From Bacteroidota bacterium (GTDB taxonomy: Bacteria > Bacteroidota > Bacteroidia > Chitinophagales > UBA8649): a DNA stretch of 17,850 nucleotides. Both the position numbers and the translations under genes were made by a program. Under the pieces are notes generated by a model that made no database searches, was not told where the DNA came from, and worked only from the letters and a program-made list of their open reading frames with translations. Shown piece by piece: positions 6,571 through 14,931 of the stretch (its first letter is position 1; each line of letters starts with the position of its first letter). The stretch lies in assembly GCA_003447535.1 (NCBI GenBank), contig DLYY01000140.1:1-17850 (forward strand), in the 5' to 3' direction.

Positions 6571-8883
6571 ATGAGTAAGTACCTAAAATTTATCCTATTT
6601 ATCGGATTATTGACTATTCAAAATCAAGGGTTTAGTCAAGGGACTAGTAAAGAGTTGATTCATATATCTCATGCATCAGGACATTATGAAAATCCCTTTT
6701 ACCTAAAGGTCAGTGTAGCTGAAGGGGCAACACTTCGATATGCTAGGGGATTGAGTACGATGGCTAGTGAAGGAACGCGCATGCCCGATTCTATTAGGAT
6801 TGCTGCTACAGCTCCCATGCGTCTATTCTTTTCGAATGAAGACACATCGTTTACCGTAGAACTCTTCTATGCTATCAAGTTTAAGACGAATTTTCCTATT
6901 GTATCCATTGCCATTGATACGATTGATATGTGGGATTCAATTCAGGGAATCTATGTTCCTGGTCCTGATATATATTATGACTCTGTTGCTGATAAATGGC
7001 GCGATAACAACTTTGAAAAGCATTGGGAAAAGCCGGTATCCATTGTGATGTTTGATACGGCAAATAATGAAATGATTGCTCAGGAAGGTGGATTTCGAAT
7101 CTTTGGTGGGAATTCAAAATTTTATAAGGAGAAATCAATTCGTCTTGTGAGTCGATCAATCTATGGCAAGAACCGATTCAAGTATAAGTTTTTTAGGGAT
7201 CGCGACCGCGAAAGTTATAAGAGTCTCGTACTGCGAATCAGTGGCCAAGACTGGAAGTCTACTCGATTTCGTGATGCTCTAGCCACTCAGATTAGCAAGG
7301 ATTTTAACATTGACATCCAAGAATATCAGCCCGTTATATTGTTTTTAAACGGTCAAAATTGGGGAGTCTATAACTTGCGAGAAAAGATTAATCCGCGCTT
7401 TGCCAGTGAAAGTTTAGAAGGAGGTAAAGAGGAAAATATTGATTTGCTTCAAGGTCATATGACGGTGGAAAGCGGCTCGTCCAGGCCTTACCGACAGTTT
7501 TGGGATAATCTTAAGCGCTTTCAGCCCAATACTCAGGCCTTTCGAAATATGGTTGATTCATCGATTGATGTTCAGAATTTCATCAATTTTCATATTGCTC
7601 AAATCTATTTTATCAATGTAGATTATCGAGGGAATATTCGATTTTGGAGAGAAGCGCCTCATGGGAAGTTACGATGGATAATGTACGATACTGATTATGC
7701 TTTTGGTGTAATTCACAAGCCTCATGTGAACTTCCTAGCCATGAGATTAAGTCCTTATTCTACCGCCTATCACAATCCACCTTGGTCTACCTTCCCTCTA
7801 CGCAGGTTAATGGAAGATTCTGTGTATCGCCATGAGTTCATTCTGCAGTCATGTTATGCCATGAGTGAGATTTTTCCAGTGTCTAGGGTCCTTCGTTATA
7901 TTGATGCCTTCGAGGACGAATATTACTATGATATAAAAAATAATCATCCGCAAGGTAAATGGTCTAAATGGCTAAATGACGTAGACAAGATGCGTCGTTT
8001 TGCCGAATTGAGATCAGCTTACTTTATCGACCATGTAGCTGCCTCGTTAGATTGTGGCGAAAGGATTCAGGTGATCTTTGACAATCCGCTTCCAGATGTT
8101 GTAGAGTATCAGATTAACAATAATCGTTGGATCAATCATACGGTCTTGGAGGGCACTTACTTTAAAGAGTTATCTATTCCTTGGAAGGCTAGAGTAATCG
8201 ATCATCATTATTATCTCGAGCATACGAGCGATACCTTGAAAGGTAGTGATGTTGAAGATTCGATACGGATTACATTTAATCCTGTTCAAAGAGAACTCAG
8301 TGAATACAATGGTCAGATTTTGATCAATGAAATTAGACCGCACAAGGATAGCGCGAAACAATGGATAGAGTTTGTTCTACGCAATGAAAAGGAGATTGAC
8401 TTTGCGGGCTGGAGTATCATCACTAAACATGGGCAAAGCTATTTTAAAGACACCATGCTATCGAATCAGCAGATTGTAGTAATTGATTGCCTATGGTTTA
8501 CTTCGGGATTTATCAATCTTTCAAAAGAAGAGGACTTTGTATTTCTTCTTGATGAAAAGGGGCATCTAATCGATGCCATCAATTACAAGAGAGGCAGGTC
8601 GCATCCCTTTGTCTTTAGGCGCATTGTTGAAGAAGGCATGATTTCAGAAAATATGATCTATGTTTCAGGAAAGGGTAGCCCCGAGGAGGTCAACGATCCG
8701 TGCATTAAAGAATGGCTCGATCCCGGCAAAGCAGATAAAACGGACAAAGGACCCTTCAATAGGGTTTTGTTTGCTTGGGTAGTTGCGGGACTTTTAATAA
8801 TCTTGGCTCTAGGCCTCTATGTATATCGTCGCCGCAAAGTATTCAATGAAGGAGCAGTATCAGACAGCACAGCGGAGTTGTAA
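6571..8883 (+). CDS. Secreted CotH-kinase and lamin-tail-domain protein with C-terminal membrane anchor
   Basis: This 770-residue protein begins with a signal peptide (hydrophobic core at residues 5-16, likely cleavage near FSQ at 21-23). Residues about 155-480 match the CotH kinase family of atypical protein kinases: EGGFRIFGG (172-180), NGQNWGVYNLREKIN (260-274) and RWIMYDTDYAFG (368-379), whose DxD is the presumed metal-binding pair. Residues about 582-680 look like a lamin-tail domain (ILINEIRPH, WIEFVLRNE, DFAGWSI). A helix of about 22 residues (FAWVVAGLLIILALGLYVY) followed by RRRK forms a C-terminal stop-transfer anchor, so the main part should face the periplasm. No type IX secretion C-terminal domain is visible. 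I chose the ATG at 6571 because the upstream in-frame TTG at 6553 overlaps the -7 box and would precede the signal peptide. The substrate is unknown. The tail overlaps the convergent comM gene by 24 bases. Confidence 0.85.
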   Translation: MSKYLKFILFIGLLTIQNQGFSQGTSKELIHISHASGHYENPFYLKVSVAEGATLRYARGLSTMASEGTRMPDSIRIAATAPMRLFFSNEDTSFTVELFYAIKFKTNFPIVSIAIDTIDMWDSIQGIYVPGPDIYYDSVADKWRDNNFEKHWEKPVSIVMFDTANNEMIAQEGGFRIFGGNSKFYKEKSIRLVSRSIYGKNRFKYKFFRDRDRESYKSLVLRISGQDWKSTRFRDALATQISKDFNIDIQEYQPVILFLNGQNWGVYNLREKINPRFASESLEGGKEENIDLLQGHMTVESGSSRPYRQFWDNLKRFQPNTQAFRNMVDSSIDVQNFINFHIAQIYFINVDYRGNIRFWREAPHGKLRWIMYDTDYAFGVIHKPHVNFLAMRLSPYSTAYHNPPWSTFPLRRLMEDSVYRHEFILQSCYAMSEIFPVSRVLRYIDAFEDEYYYDIKNNHPQGKWSKWLNDVDKMRRFAELRSAYFIDHVAASLDCGERIQVIFDNPLPDVVEYQINNNRWINHTVLEGTYFKELSIPWKARVIDHHYYLEHTSDTLKGSDVEDSIRITFNPVQRELSEYNGQILINEIRPHKDSAKQWIEFVLRNEKEIDFAGWSIITKHGQSYFKDTMLSNQQIVVIDCLWFTSGFINLSKEEDFVFLLDEKGHLIDAINYKRGRSHPFVFRRIVEEGMISENMIYVSGKGSPEEVNDPCIKEWLDPGKADKTDKGPFNRVLFAWVVAGLLIILALGLYVYRRRKVFNEGAVSDSTAEL

Positions 8884-10395
8884 GGCTTCGGACAGATGAA
8901 CCACACCGACCTCATCGCATCCCTCTAGATCAGCAATGGTGCGCGCTACTTTTATCGTGCGATGTACAAGGCGTGCCGATAGATTGAGTTTATCAATGGT
9001 GTGGTGAAGCAATTTTCTGCCTGGACTATCTAGCTTTACAAGAGCTTTTATCTGGGCACTAGACATCATTGAGTTCAGCATGATTTGCTCGTTTAGTCCT
9101 ATTGCATTAAATCGTTCCTTTTGCCTCTGTCGAGCTTGCAATACGCCGTCCCTGAGCACTTCAGAAGATTGATTGTCCAATCCCTTTTTACTGTTTACTT
9201 CTAAGAGCTTTTTGGCATCGATGGGTTCAACACCAATTTGTAAATCGATTCGCTCCAACATAGGTCCACTAATCTTCGACTGATATTGTGCGATTTTCCG
9301 GGAAGAACATGTGCACTGTATAGCAGGATGATTGAGGTAGCCACAAGGACAAGGATTAACACTGGCAATTAACATAAATCGGGCAGGAAACTCAACTTTC
9401 CCATTGGATCTACTTATGGTGATCTTATGGGATTCAATCGGTTGTCGAAGTACCTCTAAGGTCGATCGCTTAAACTCGTACATCTCATCAAGAAAGAGCA
9501 CACCATTATGTGCTAGCGAAATTTCACCGGGCTGAGGGAATCTCCCACCTCCGACTAAGGCCACATCTGATGTGGTATGATGTGGGTCTCTGAAGGGCCG
9601 TAACCCTGTTAATATGTTATCAATATTTTGACCTGCAACTTCATGGACGGAGAGCGTTTCGATGAATTCTTCATAAGATAGCGCGGGAAGGATGCTCGGT
9701 AAACACCGACTTAGCATTGTTTTTCCTGCTCCTGGTGGGCCGATGAGCATTAAATTATGACCACCAGCTGCTGCAATTTGCATAGCCCTTTTAGGAATTT
9801 TTTGTCCATAAACATCTTTGAAATCCGGAATGTCTGTACTTGCTATACCTGAGTATTCTTTCCTTGAAGGGGGCTCAAAGTACTCTTCCTTCGGGTTGTT
9901 TTGAGAGAGAAGTTCTGCAAGGGAGGCAATAAACATAATGGGTATTGACTTAATCCACTGGCCCTGCAATCGATTCTTTTCTGGTAAAATAAGACCCTTT
10001 AATTTAAGGTCAAAAGCTACTCGACTCATTGCGAGAATTCCCTGGACATGTTTCACCATACCGTCTAAGGAGAGCTCGCCTAATATCAAGTATTCCGCAA
10101 ATCGTTCAATATCGATTTGTCCTGATGCACCCAATATACCTAGGGCAATACAGAGGTCAAAGGAGCTTCCTTCTTTTCGCAAATCTGCTGGAGCAAGATT
10201 AACAATGATCTTTTGCCTCGGCATGGAGTAACCTAGTGTCTTTAACGCGGTTTCTATTCTATGCCAAGATTCGCGAATCGCGTTGTCGGGAAGACCTACC
10301 ATATGGTATCCTATTCCTTGATGAATGGCTACTTCAATTCGAATGGGTTTAGCTTCAATTCCATGCAGGGCAGATGACCAAAGTTTCACTAACAT
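8860..10395 (-). CDS. comM: YifB/ComM family Mg-chelatase-like AAA+ ATPase
   Basis: This 511-residue protein belongs to the family of ComM, which in naturally transformable bacteria is a helicase that promotes branch migration during integration of incoming DNA. The N-terminal LonC-like domain (about 1-165) contains GLPDNAIRES (34-43) and NLAPADLRKEGSSFDL (66-81). The AAA+ core has Walker A GPPGAGKT (219-226), Walker B VLFLDE (299-304) and the arginine-finger region SGPMLERID (376-384). Four cysteines (349, 351, 361, 363) in NPCPCGY...CTC form the family's metal-binding cluster. The ATG at 10395 gives the usual beginning MLVKLWSSALHGIEA; a TTG nine codons upstream (10422) is possible but less likely. 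Natural competence in this organism is not shown, since the family is widespread in bacteria not known to be transformable. Confidence 0.94.
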   Translation of the reverse strand: MLVKLWSSALHGIEAKPIRIEVAIHQGIGYHMVGLPDNAIRESWHRIETALKTLGYSMPRQKIIVNLAPADLRKEGSSFDLCIALGILGASGQIDIERFAEYLILGELSLDGMVKHVQGILAMSRVAFDLKLKGLILPEKNRLQGQWIKSIPIMFIASLAELLSQNNPKEEYFEPPSRKEYSGIASTDIPDFKDVYGQKIPKRAMQIAAAGGHNLMLIGPPGAGKTMLSRCLPSILPALSYEEFIETLSVHEVAGQNIDNILTGLRPFRDPHHTTSDVALVGGGRFPQPGEISLAHNGVLFLDEMYEFKRSTLEVLRQPIESHKITISRSNGKVEFPARFMLIASVNPCPCGYLNHPAIQCTCSSRKIAQYQSKISGPMLERIDLQIGVEPIDAKKLLEVNSKKGLDNQSSEVLRDGVLQARQRQKERFNAIGLNEQIMLNSMMSSAQIKALVKLDSPGRKLLHHTIDKLNLSARLVHRTIKVARTIADLEGCDEVGVVHLSEALQLRCAV

Positions 10396-10514
10396 CCTGC
10401 GAAGTTTCTCTGATAAAATCAATTTGATTCGATCTACTGATTAAGGGTTAGTCACAAGAGATTATTGATAAGTTCCGTGTAAGAATTAGGTCTTTTTTCC
10501 TATCATATAATTCT

Positions 10515-11483
10515 ATGAAAAATATTCAACTCGCCGAGTTAACTGCTCATATAAAATCCTCTTTACTAGGAGTGGCCGTAGGAGATGCCCTAGGTGTTCC
10601 TGTGGAATTCACAACCCGTGATCAACTTAAACTTCTTCCTGTAAAGGAAATGAAAGGGAATGGAACTCATTATCAAGTCAAGGGCACGTGGTCTGATGAT
10701 AGCTCGCTAACTTTTTGTTTAGCTGAGGGTTTATGTAACCCTGCTTTTGACTTGAGTCAAGTAGCGGACAACTTCGTCCGCTGGAGAAGAGAAAACTATT
10801 GGACTGCCCGAGGGTCGGTTTTTGATATAGGAAATACTACAAAGCGTGCTCTTCAAAACATTCAAAATGGTGAGGATCTAGACCATTGTGGGCTAGATGA
10901 TGTGCACTCCAATGGGAATGGTGCACTTATGCGCATTTTACCTCTCGTCTTCTATACTTTGAATATGCCAATAGAAGATCGATTCATATGGACTAAACGC
11001 GTTGCTAGCTTAACTCACGGACATGGTATTTCTGTGCTTTGTTGTTTTTATTATCTGGAATTTTCCCGTCAATTAATTGAGGGGAAAACGAAGGTTGATG
11101 TTTATAACGACTTACAACGTGACATTCCTTCATTCTTTCGCGACAAATCAGCTATTAACATTGACCTCACTGTGCTCAATCGACTTCTCAAGGACGATAT
11201 CTCTTCAATCGATGAAAATAATGTCTACAGTGGCGGCTATGTAGTTCACACGCTGGAAGCAAGTATCTGGTGTTTACTAACTACAGATAACTTGGCCGAT
11301 TCAGTACTTAAAGCGGTGAATCTTGGTTGGGATACTGATACCACAGGTGCGGTTACTGGAGGCCTTGCCGGATTGCTTTATGGAGAGGCATCAATCCCAG
11401 CACCTTGGCTTGCTGATTTGGCGCAATTAGATCGTATAATCGATTTGGCCGAGCGCATGGCGCAAGGTATTCTCAATGCATAA
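10515..11483 (+). CDS. ADP-ribosylglycohydrolase (DraG/ARH family)
   Basis: This 322-residue all-helical-type hydrolase removes ADP-ribose from protein side chains or small molecules. Family motifs are GVAVGDALGVPVEF (residues 19-32), the first metal-ligand block WSDDSSL (59-65), NGNGALMR (133-140), THGH (167-170) and the second block GWDTDTTGAVTGGLAG (271-286). The acidic residues of the SDDS and DTDT blocks are the expected ligands for two magnesium ions. The length is typical. No signal peptide is present, so it acts in the cytoplasm. It diverges from comM across a gap of about 120 bases and ends 15 bases before the convergent lipoprotein gene. No ADP-ribosyltransferase partner is nearby, so the substrate (ADP-ribosylated protein, nucleic acid or O-acetyl-ADP-ribose) is unknown. 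Confidence 0.92.
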   Translation: MKNIQLAELTAHIKSSLLGVAVGDALGVPVEFTTRDQLKLLPVKEMKGNGTHYQVKGTWSDDSSLTFCLAEGLCNPAFDLSQVADNFVRWRRENYWTARGSVFDIGNTTKRALQNIQNGEDLDHCGLDDVHSNGNGALMRILPLVFYTLNMPIEDRFIWTKRVASLTHGHGISVLCCFYYLEFSRQLIEGKTKVDVYNDLQRDIPSFFRDKSAINIDLTVLNRLLKDDISSIDENNVYSGGYVVHTLEASIWCLLTTDNLADSVLKAVNLGWDTDTTGAVTGGLAGLLYGEASIPAPWLADLAQLDRIIDLAERMAQGILNA

Positions 11484-11498
11484 GCAGAGAGCGTTGGC

Positions 11499-11927
11499 TT
11501 AGTCCTGAAGAAGCACGGCATAATATCCAATTCTACTCGCTGATAGCGAATCGGCGACTTCACAATGATCTAATGCCCCCTGTTTTACGCGATACGATCC
11601 TTTCCAAGAGCATAAGTGCATCATGTCATCCACAGAAAGGTCACAAGATAACATGGACTCAAACTGCCTTCTCGAGCAATAACTTTCGCAAAATTTGATT
11701 AAGTAATCTTGACTTGATGCTCTAACATAGTACTCTGATTTACCGGTATTTTGGCCTATCTGGTTCTTCCTGACAATGAGTAGCCCGCCCTGTCGCTCCT
11801 TGTTTATCTCAAGTCCTTTTTGATCGAATTGAATCATGGCTTCTCGATAGGAGTTTTTTCGACAACTCATTAAGATTATTAAACCAAATAAAATAACCGG
11901 TAATGCTTTAAAAGAATGTGAATACAT
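11499..11927 (-). CDS. Small putative lipoprotein of unknown function
   Basis: I do not recognise a family. Starting at the ATG at 11927 the protein has 142 residues and opens with MYSHSFKALPVILFGLIILMSC. This is a short basic start, a hydrophobic core and a cysteine at residue 22 in a lipobox-like LMSC. The methionine at -2 is unusual, so lipid modification is likely but not certain. The rest is mixed alpha/beta-like with a cysteine cluster (CESYCSRR and CDLSVDD). It contains the predicted strand GGLLIVRKN and ends with IGYYAVLLQD. The reading frame continues upstream to an ATG at 11990, but that would bury the signal sequence. It converges with the ADP-ribosylglycohydrolase gene and diverges from the 72-residue gene. 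Confidence 0.65.
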   Translation of the reverse strand: MYSHSFKALPVILFGLIILMSCRKNSYREAMIQFDQKGLEINKERQGGLLIVRKNQIGQNTGKSEYYVRASSQDYLIKFCESYCSRRQFESMLSCDLSVDDMMHLCSWKGSYRVKQGALDHCEVADSLSASRIGYYAVLLQD

Positions 11928-12016
11928 AGTAGTTGATTTTGTTGTGGTGTGGCATGTCCAGCTCAAAATATCAATCAAATGAAGATACATATTGATTTCA
12001 TGTTTTACATTTAAGG

Positions 12017-12235
12017 ATGCCTCAGCTAATTGCGCCCCATCATATCGAACCTGGAATAAAAAAATATCAAGGGGTCATTGATCATCATTTACAACAACTC
12101 ATAAACAATGCCAAGTTGGAGTATACGCCTTATGTCTTTAATGATGGCAGAATTTTATTGGTAATGCCTGGTAATCTTTCGGCATTTTTATATTCTAGTA
12201 AAGAGGAGCTTTACGACAAGCTAAGCTTAGAGTAG
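12017..12235 (+). CDS. 72-residue hypothetical protein
   Basis: I do not recognise this protein. It starts with ATG and has no signal peptide or membrane helix. It reads as a small soluble alpha/beta protein: an N-terminal helix-like stretch around residues 13-35 (KKYQGVIDHHLQQLINNAK), then strand-like TPYVFNDGRILLVMPG and a short C-terminal helix. It fits neatly between its neighbours: 89 bases from the divergent lipoprotein start and 14 bases from the convergent end of the next gene. That tight packing is the main argument that it is real; the short length leaves doubt. Confidence 0.5.
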   Translation: MPQLIAPHHIEPGIKKYQGVIDHHLQQLINNAKLEYTPYVFNDGRILLVMPGNLSAFLYSSKEELYDKLSLE

Positions 12236-12249
12236 ACAGGCTTGTGCCA

Positions 12250-14151
12250 TTAAGGTTTGCCAAGTTTGGTGAGCTCAGTGTACATCGTGCGAGGCGGTAA
12301 GGGTGTAAAATCAAAATTGGCCCAGGTTTCATTGTAGAAATCTGCAGCAGTAATGGATAAGACCGGTCGACTATTGGCCATAAAAAAGGCAATAATGTGT
12401 CCTTCGGTGCTCACATCAAGGCTTCGTGTAAAGCTATGGTAGGTAGTAAAGCTTCGCGGAATGATCACAGCACCACTTTCTTTTGCATAGAAGAATACCT
12501 TACCATAATCGGCACAGGGAAAGTCTACCGATAGGGTCGGATTTTCTTTTCGTTCAATGGGTCTTCCAAGACCATTCCATCCATTATTAAGTACATGGGC
12601 ATACATGGGGCGTTCTCTTAAGTTTCGGGGGCTGTCTTGATTGTCGCGGCGATTACTTGCTGTATTCATATAGATTTCCTGAGGGAAAAAGAGGTTGTGC
12701 CAACCCATCAATAATCCCAGCCCTTCATCACCTAATATATCTGCTTTGCCCCTCATAAATTTGGGATAGTTAGCCATTACTTGCCAGCCTTCGAACAAGC
12801 CTTGCTTTTGAAGTAAATTGATGCTTCTATAGATCAGGGCTGATTCATATAAGGTTGTAAGTTTTTTTTCCAATTCCTCGTTACGATATACTTCTTTACA
12901 TGCCTTATATAACTCCTTATGATTGGACTTGAGCTCATCAAGACTTACCTCTAGAGATTTTCTGGCCAATTCATATAAACCTTGATCGACAGCCAACGGA
13001 TGAGAGACTATGCTTGTTGTCTTGTTAAGAACACGGCCGATAATTTCATTTTCCTTGGAATAGGGTCGGGTATATTGACTAAAAAGATCTTTTGCTAGGT
13101 TATATACCTTGGCAAAACTGGGAAGCCCTGCATCTGAGAAGACTGAAGAATAGCTTGATAGAAGGGCTTCAATATCCCTTATATGGCTTGTAATGACATC
13201 ATTAAATTGTTGTTTCGTTAACTCACTAAAAGCTTTTGGATCACCATCCATGATGTCACGGAGATTATGAAGGTTTGATGTGTCTCCATTCTCGATAAGG
13301 TGTAGCAGACCCGAAAGGATAATGGGGTCTTGAACACTCTGCGTCCAAAATTTAGAGACATTTTGATCTGCGGTAAAGTGAGTTAAAGTGTCTGGTGTTG
13401 CTCTGTAGCTTGCAGCCATGGCTTCACCGGGCATTATGATTAACCATGCATCGGCACGTTTAGGCTGAACGAATTTGCCATCGAAACGAGCGTAAAACCG
13501 ATTGACATACACCGGTGAAAAAGCTCCTTGATCTGTGGTGGTGTGCATCCCATTGCTGATAAGTTGCTGAGGCTCGATACCCTCAGATATCAATAGCTCA
13601 ATTTTACTTCCCGCTGTAAAACCAGGAGGAAGGACTGCTGAGTTTTTTTGTAGGTAGATAATCGCTCCCTGTTCCGTTAGAAAGAATCCATCTTCTGTCG
13701 GATTCCAATAGCGTACGTCATTTACCTGCTTAAGCTTATCCATTATATATGAAATAGATTCCCTTGGTGCATATTCAAAAACAACATCCAGGGTATTATC
13801 CAACTTTCGAAAGTCTTGACCAAATCCCGCGTTGATTCTAACATCATAGTTGATCGCGTTGGTTATTCGATTGGATGCATTCTCATAGCGTAGTTTATTG
13901 ACGGCTTCAGGTATGGCGTGCATGGTGAAATAGATGCGATCAATAAAGAATGCGGGATGTTCTCGCGCGAATTGATCAAGATGATTGTGTATTCGCTGAA
14001 TATCTTGTTTGTTTGGGAAGGTGAGGCTATCTAATCCTCCATAATCAAAGCGAATGGTGAAGGAGTCATTGGTAGGTATATCTTGACCAAACGCCTGTTG
14101 AACCAATCCTATACAAAGAGAGAAAATAAGGAGTGTAGTATTTTTAATCAT
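12250..14151 (-). CDS. Secreted protein of unknown function
   Basis: I do not recognise the family. The 633-residue protein opens with a clear signal peptide (MIKNTTLLIFSLCIGLVQQAFGQD, likely cleavage after AFG or AFGQ), so it is exported. The ATG at 14151 is preferred because an upstream in-frame TGT/GTG-type extension to 14169 would only add MCKARG in front of the signal. The mature part begins with a mixed alpha/beta region (about 25-260). A mainly helical middle follows (about 280-460), with repeated charged helices such as EVYRNEELEKKLTTLYESA. The last portion is beta-rich (about 520-630). No lipobox, transmembrane helix after the signal, enzyme motif or type IX secretion C-terminal domain is visible. 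It diverges from ccmB, with about 88 bases between the two starts. Confidence 0.8.
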   Translation of the reverse strand: MIKNTTLLIFSLCIGLVQQAFGQDIPTNDSFTIRFDYGGLDSLTFPNKQDIQRIHNHLDQFAREHPAFFIDRIYFTMHAIPEAVNKLRYENASNRITNAINYDVRINAGFGQDFRKLDNTLDVVFEYAPRESISYIMDKLKQVNDVRYWNPTEDGFFLTEQGAIIYLQKNSAVLPPGFTAGSKIELLISEGIEPQQLISNGMHTTTDQGAFSPVYVNRFYARFDGKFVQPKRADAWLIIMPGEAMAASYRATPDTLTHFTADQNVSKFWTQSVQDPIILSGLLHLIENGDTSNLHNLRDIMDGDPKAFSELTKQQFNDVITSHIRDIEALLSSYSSVFSDAGLPSFAKVYNLAKDLFSQYTRPYSKENEIIGRVLNKTTSIVSHPLAVDQGLYELARKSLEVSLDELKSNHKELYKACKEVYRNEELEKKLTTLYESALIYRSINLLQKQGLFEGWQVMANYPKFMRGKADILGDEGLGLLMGWHNLFFPQEIYMNTASNRRDNQDSPRNLRERPMYAHVLNNGWNGLGRPIERKENPTLSVDFPCADYGKVFFYAKESGAVIIPRSFTTYHSFTRSLDVSTEGHIIAFFMANSRPVLSITAADFYNETWANFDFTPLPPRTMYTELTKLGKP

Positions 14152-14239
14152 GCCTCTAGCCTTACACAAAATAACGACATCGAAAATATAGATGTTTCAT
14201 GGATTTGTACTTTCATAACGCAGAACAAGTCAAAATAGC

Positions 14240-14920
14240 ATGACGAGTAGTAAAATTTCTAGGTATCGGGTCTTTCTTGGGAACGAGCTTAGGGCAGAAC
14301 TTAGACACTTACAAGGCCTGGCGGCTCAGACCATGTTTGTTGTTGTAGCTAGTTATTTGTTGTACGCAGGACTGGCCCTTCTTGGGCATGCTGACCTATC
14401 GAGTCAGGTGCTTCATGTGATTTTTTGGCTGGTTATGATTTTTACGATAGTTAATTCTACCTCGTCCTCTTTTTTTCGAGATGCATCGGGTAGGGACTTG
14501 TACTATTACTCCTTGCTACACCCCCTTGTCTATTTTATAGGTAAACTATTATCATCTCTTGTCACGACGCTTTTTCATTCCTTGCTGCTCAGCCTGATTT
14601 TTCATCAAGTTTTTTCTTACAGTCACATGCTTTCCTTCCACTGGCTTGCCGTAATGTTTTGTGGTGTCCTGGGAATGACAACACTGTTTACATTGATTTC
14701 GTCAATGGCCTCTAAGACCAGTCAAAGTCAGATTTTAGCGGTAGTTCTTGGTTTCCCTTTGGCTATTCCTCTTCTGCTCTTTATCCTCAAAAACTTGAGC
14801 TCAATTGATCTTGCATATGCACAGGGTTTCAGCCTTTCCAGCTTGTCTTCTCTTTTGATTTTTGATGGCTTAATACTTGGCTTAAGCTTATTGCTCTTTC
14901 CCTATATTTGGGGGGATTAA
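14240..14920 (+). CDS. ccmB: Haem exporter membrane protein CcmB
   Basis: CcmB is the membrane subunit of the CcmABC complex, which loads haem onto CcmE in system I cytochrome c maturation. The 226-residue protein has about six hydrophobic segments: residues about 28-48, 58-75, 95-125 (probably two), 135-155, 165-185 and 205-222. The N-terminal FLGNELRAELRH and the block DLYYYSLLHPLVYFIGKLLSS (a Bacteroidota CcmB pattern) support the assignment, as do the ASKTSQSQILAVVLGFPLAIPLLL segment and the ccmC and ccmD genes directly downstream. The ATG at 14240 precedes the first basic residues and is the natural start. No ccmA ATPase gene is visible in the window; in this phylum ccmA can be encoded elsewhere. 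Confidence 0.9.
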   Translation: MTSSKISRYRVFLGNELRAELRHLQGLAAQTMFVVVASYLLYAGLALLGHADLSSQVLHVIFWLVMIFTIVNSTSSSFFRDASGRDLYYYSLLHPLVYFIGKLLSSLVTTLFHSLLLSLIFHQVFSYSHMLSFHWLAVMFCGVLGMTTLFTLISSMASKTSQSQILAVVLGFPLAIPLLLFILKNLSSIDLAYAQGFSLSSLSSLLIFDGLILGLSLLLFPYIWGD

Positions 14921-14931
14921 CTCAGGAAAAT

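Noticed and set aside
6896..7159. 87-codon minus-strand frame opposite the cotH-like gene
   Set aside because: The product is rich in Q, Y, H and S, as expected from the reverse strand of this gene, with no start or promoter support.
8700..8883. Type IX secretion sorting domain or sortase-type anchor at the CotH C-terminus
   Set aside because: The C-terminus is a plain hydrophobic helix with RRRK. There is no beta-rich sorting domain and no LPxTG-like motif before the helix.
9938..10231. 97-codon plus-strand frame opposite comM
   Set aside because: It is antisense to the conserved LonC-like part of comM and encodes a low-coherence protein, so it is a shadow frame.
11499..12235. Toxin-antitoxin pair formed by the lipoprotein and the 72-residue protein
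   Set aside because: They are divergent, one is exported, and neither shows toxin or DNA-binding features.
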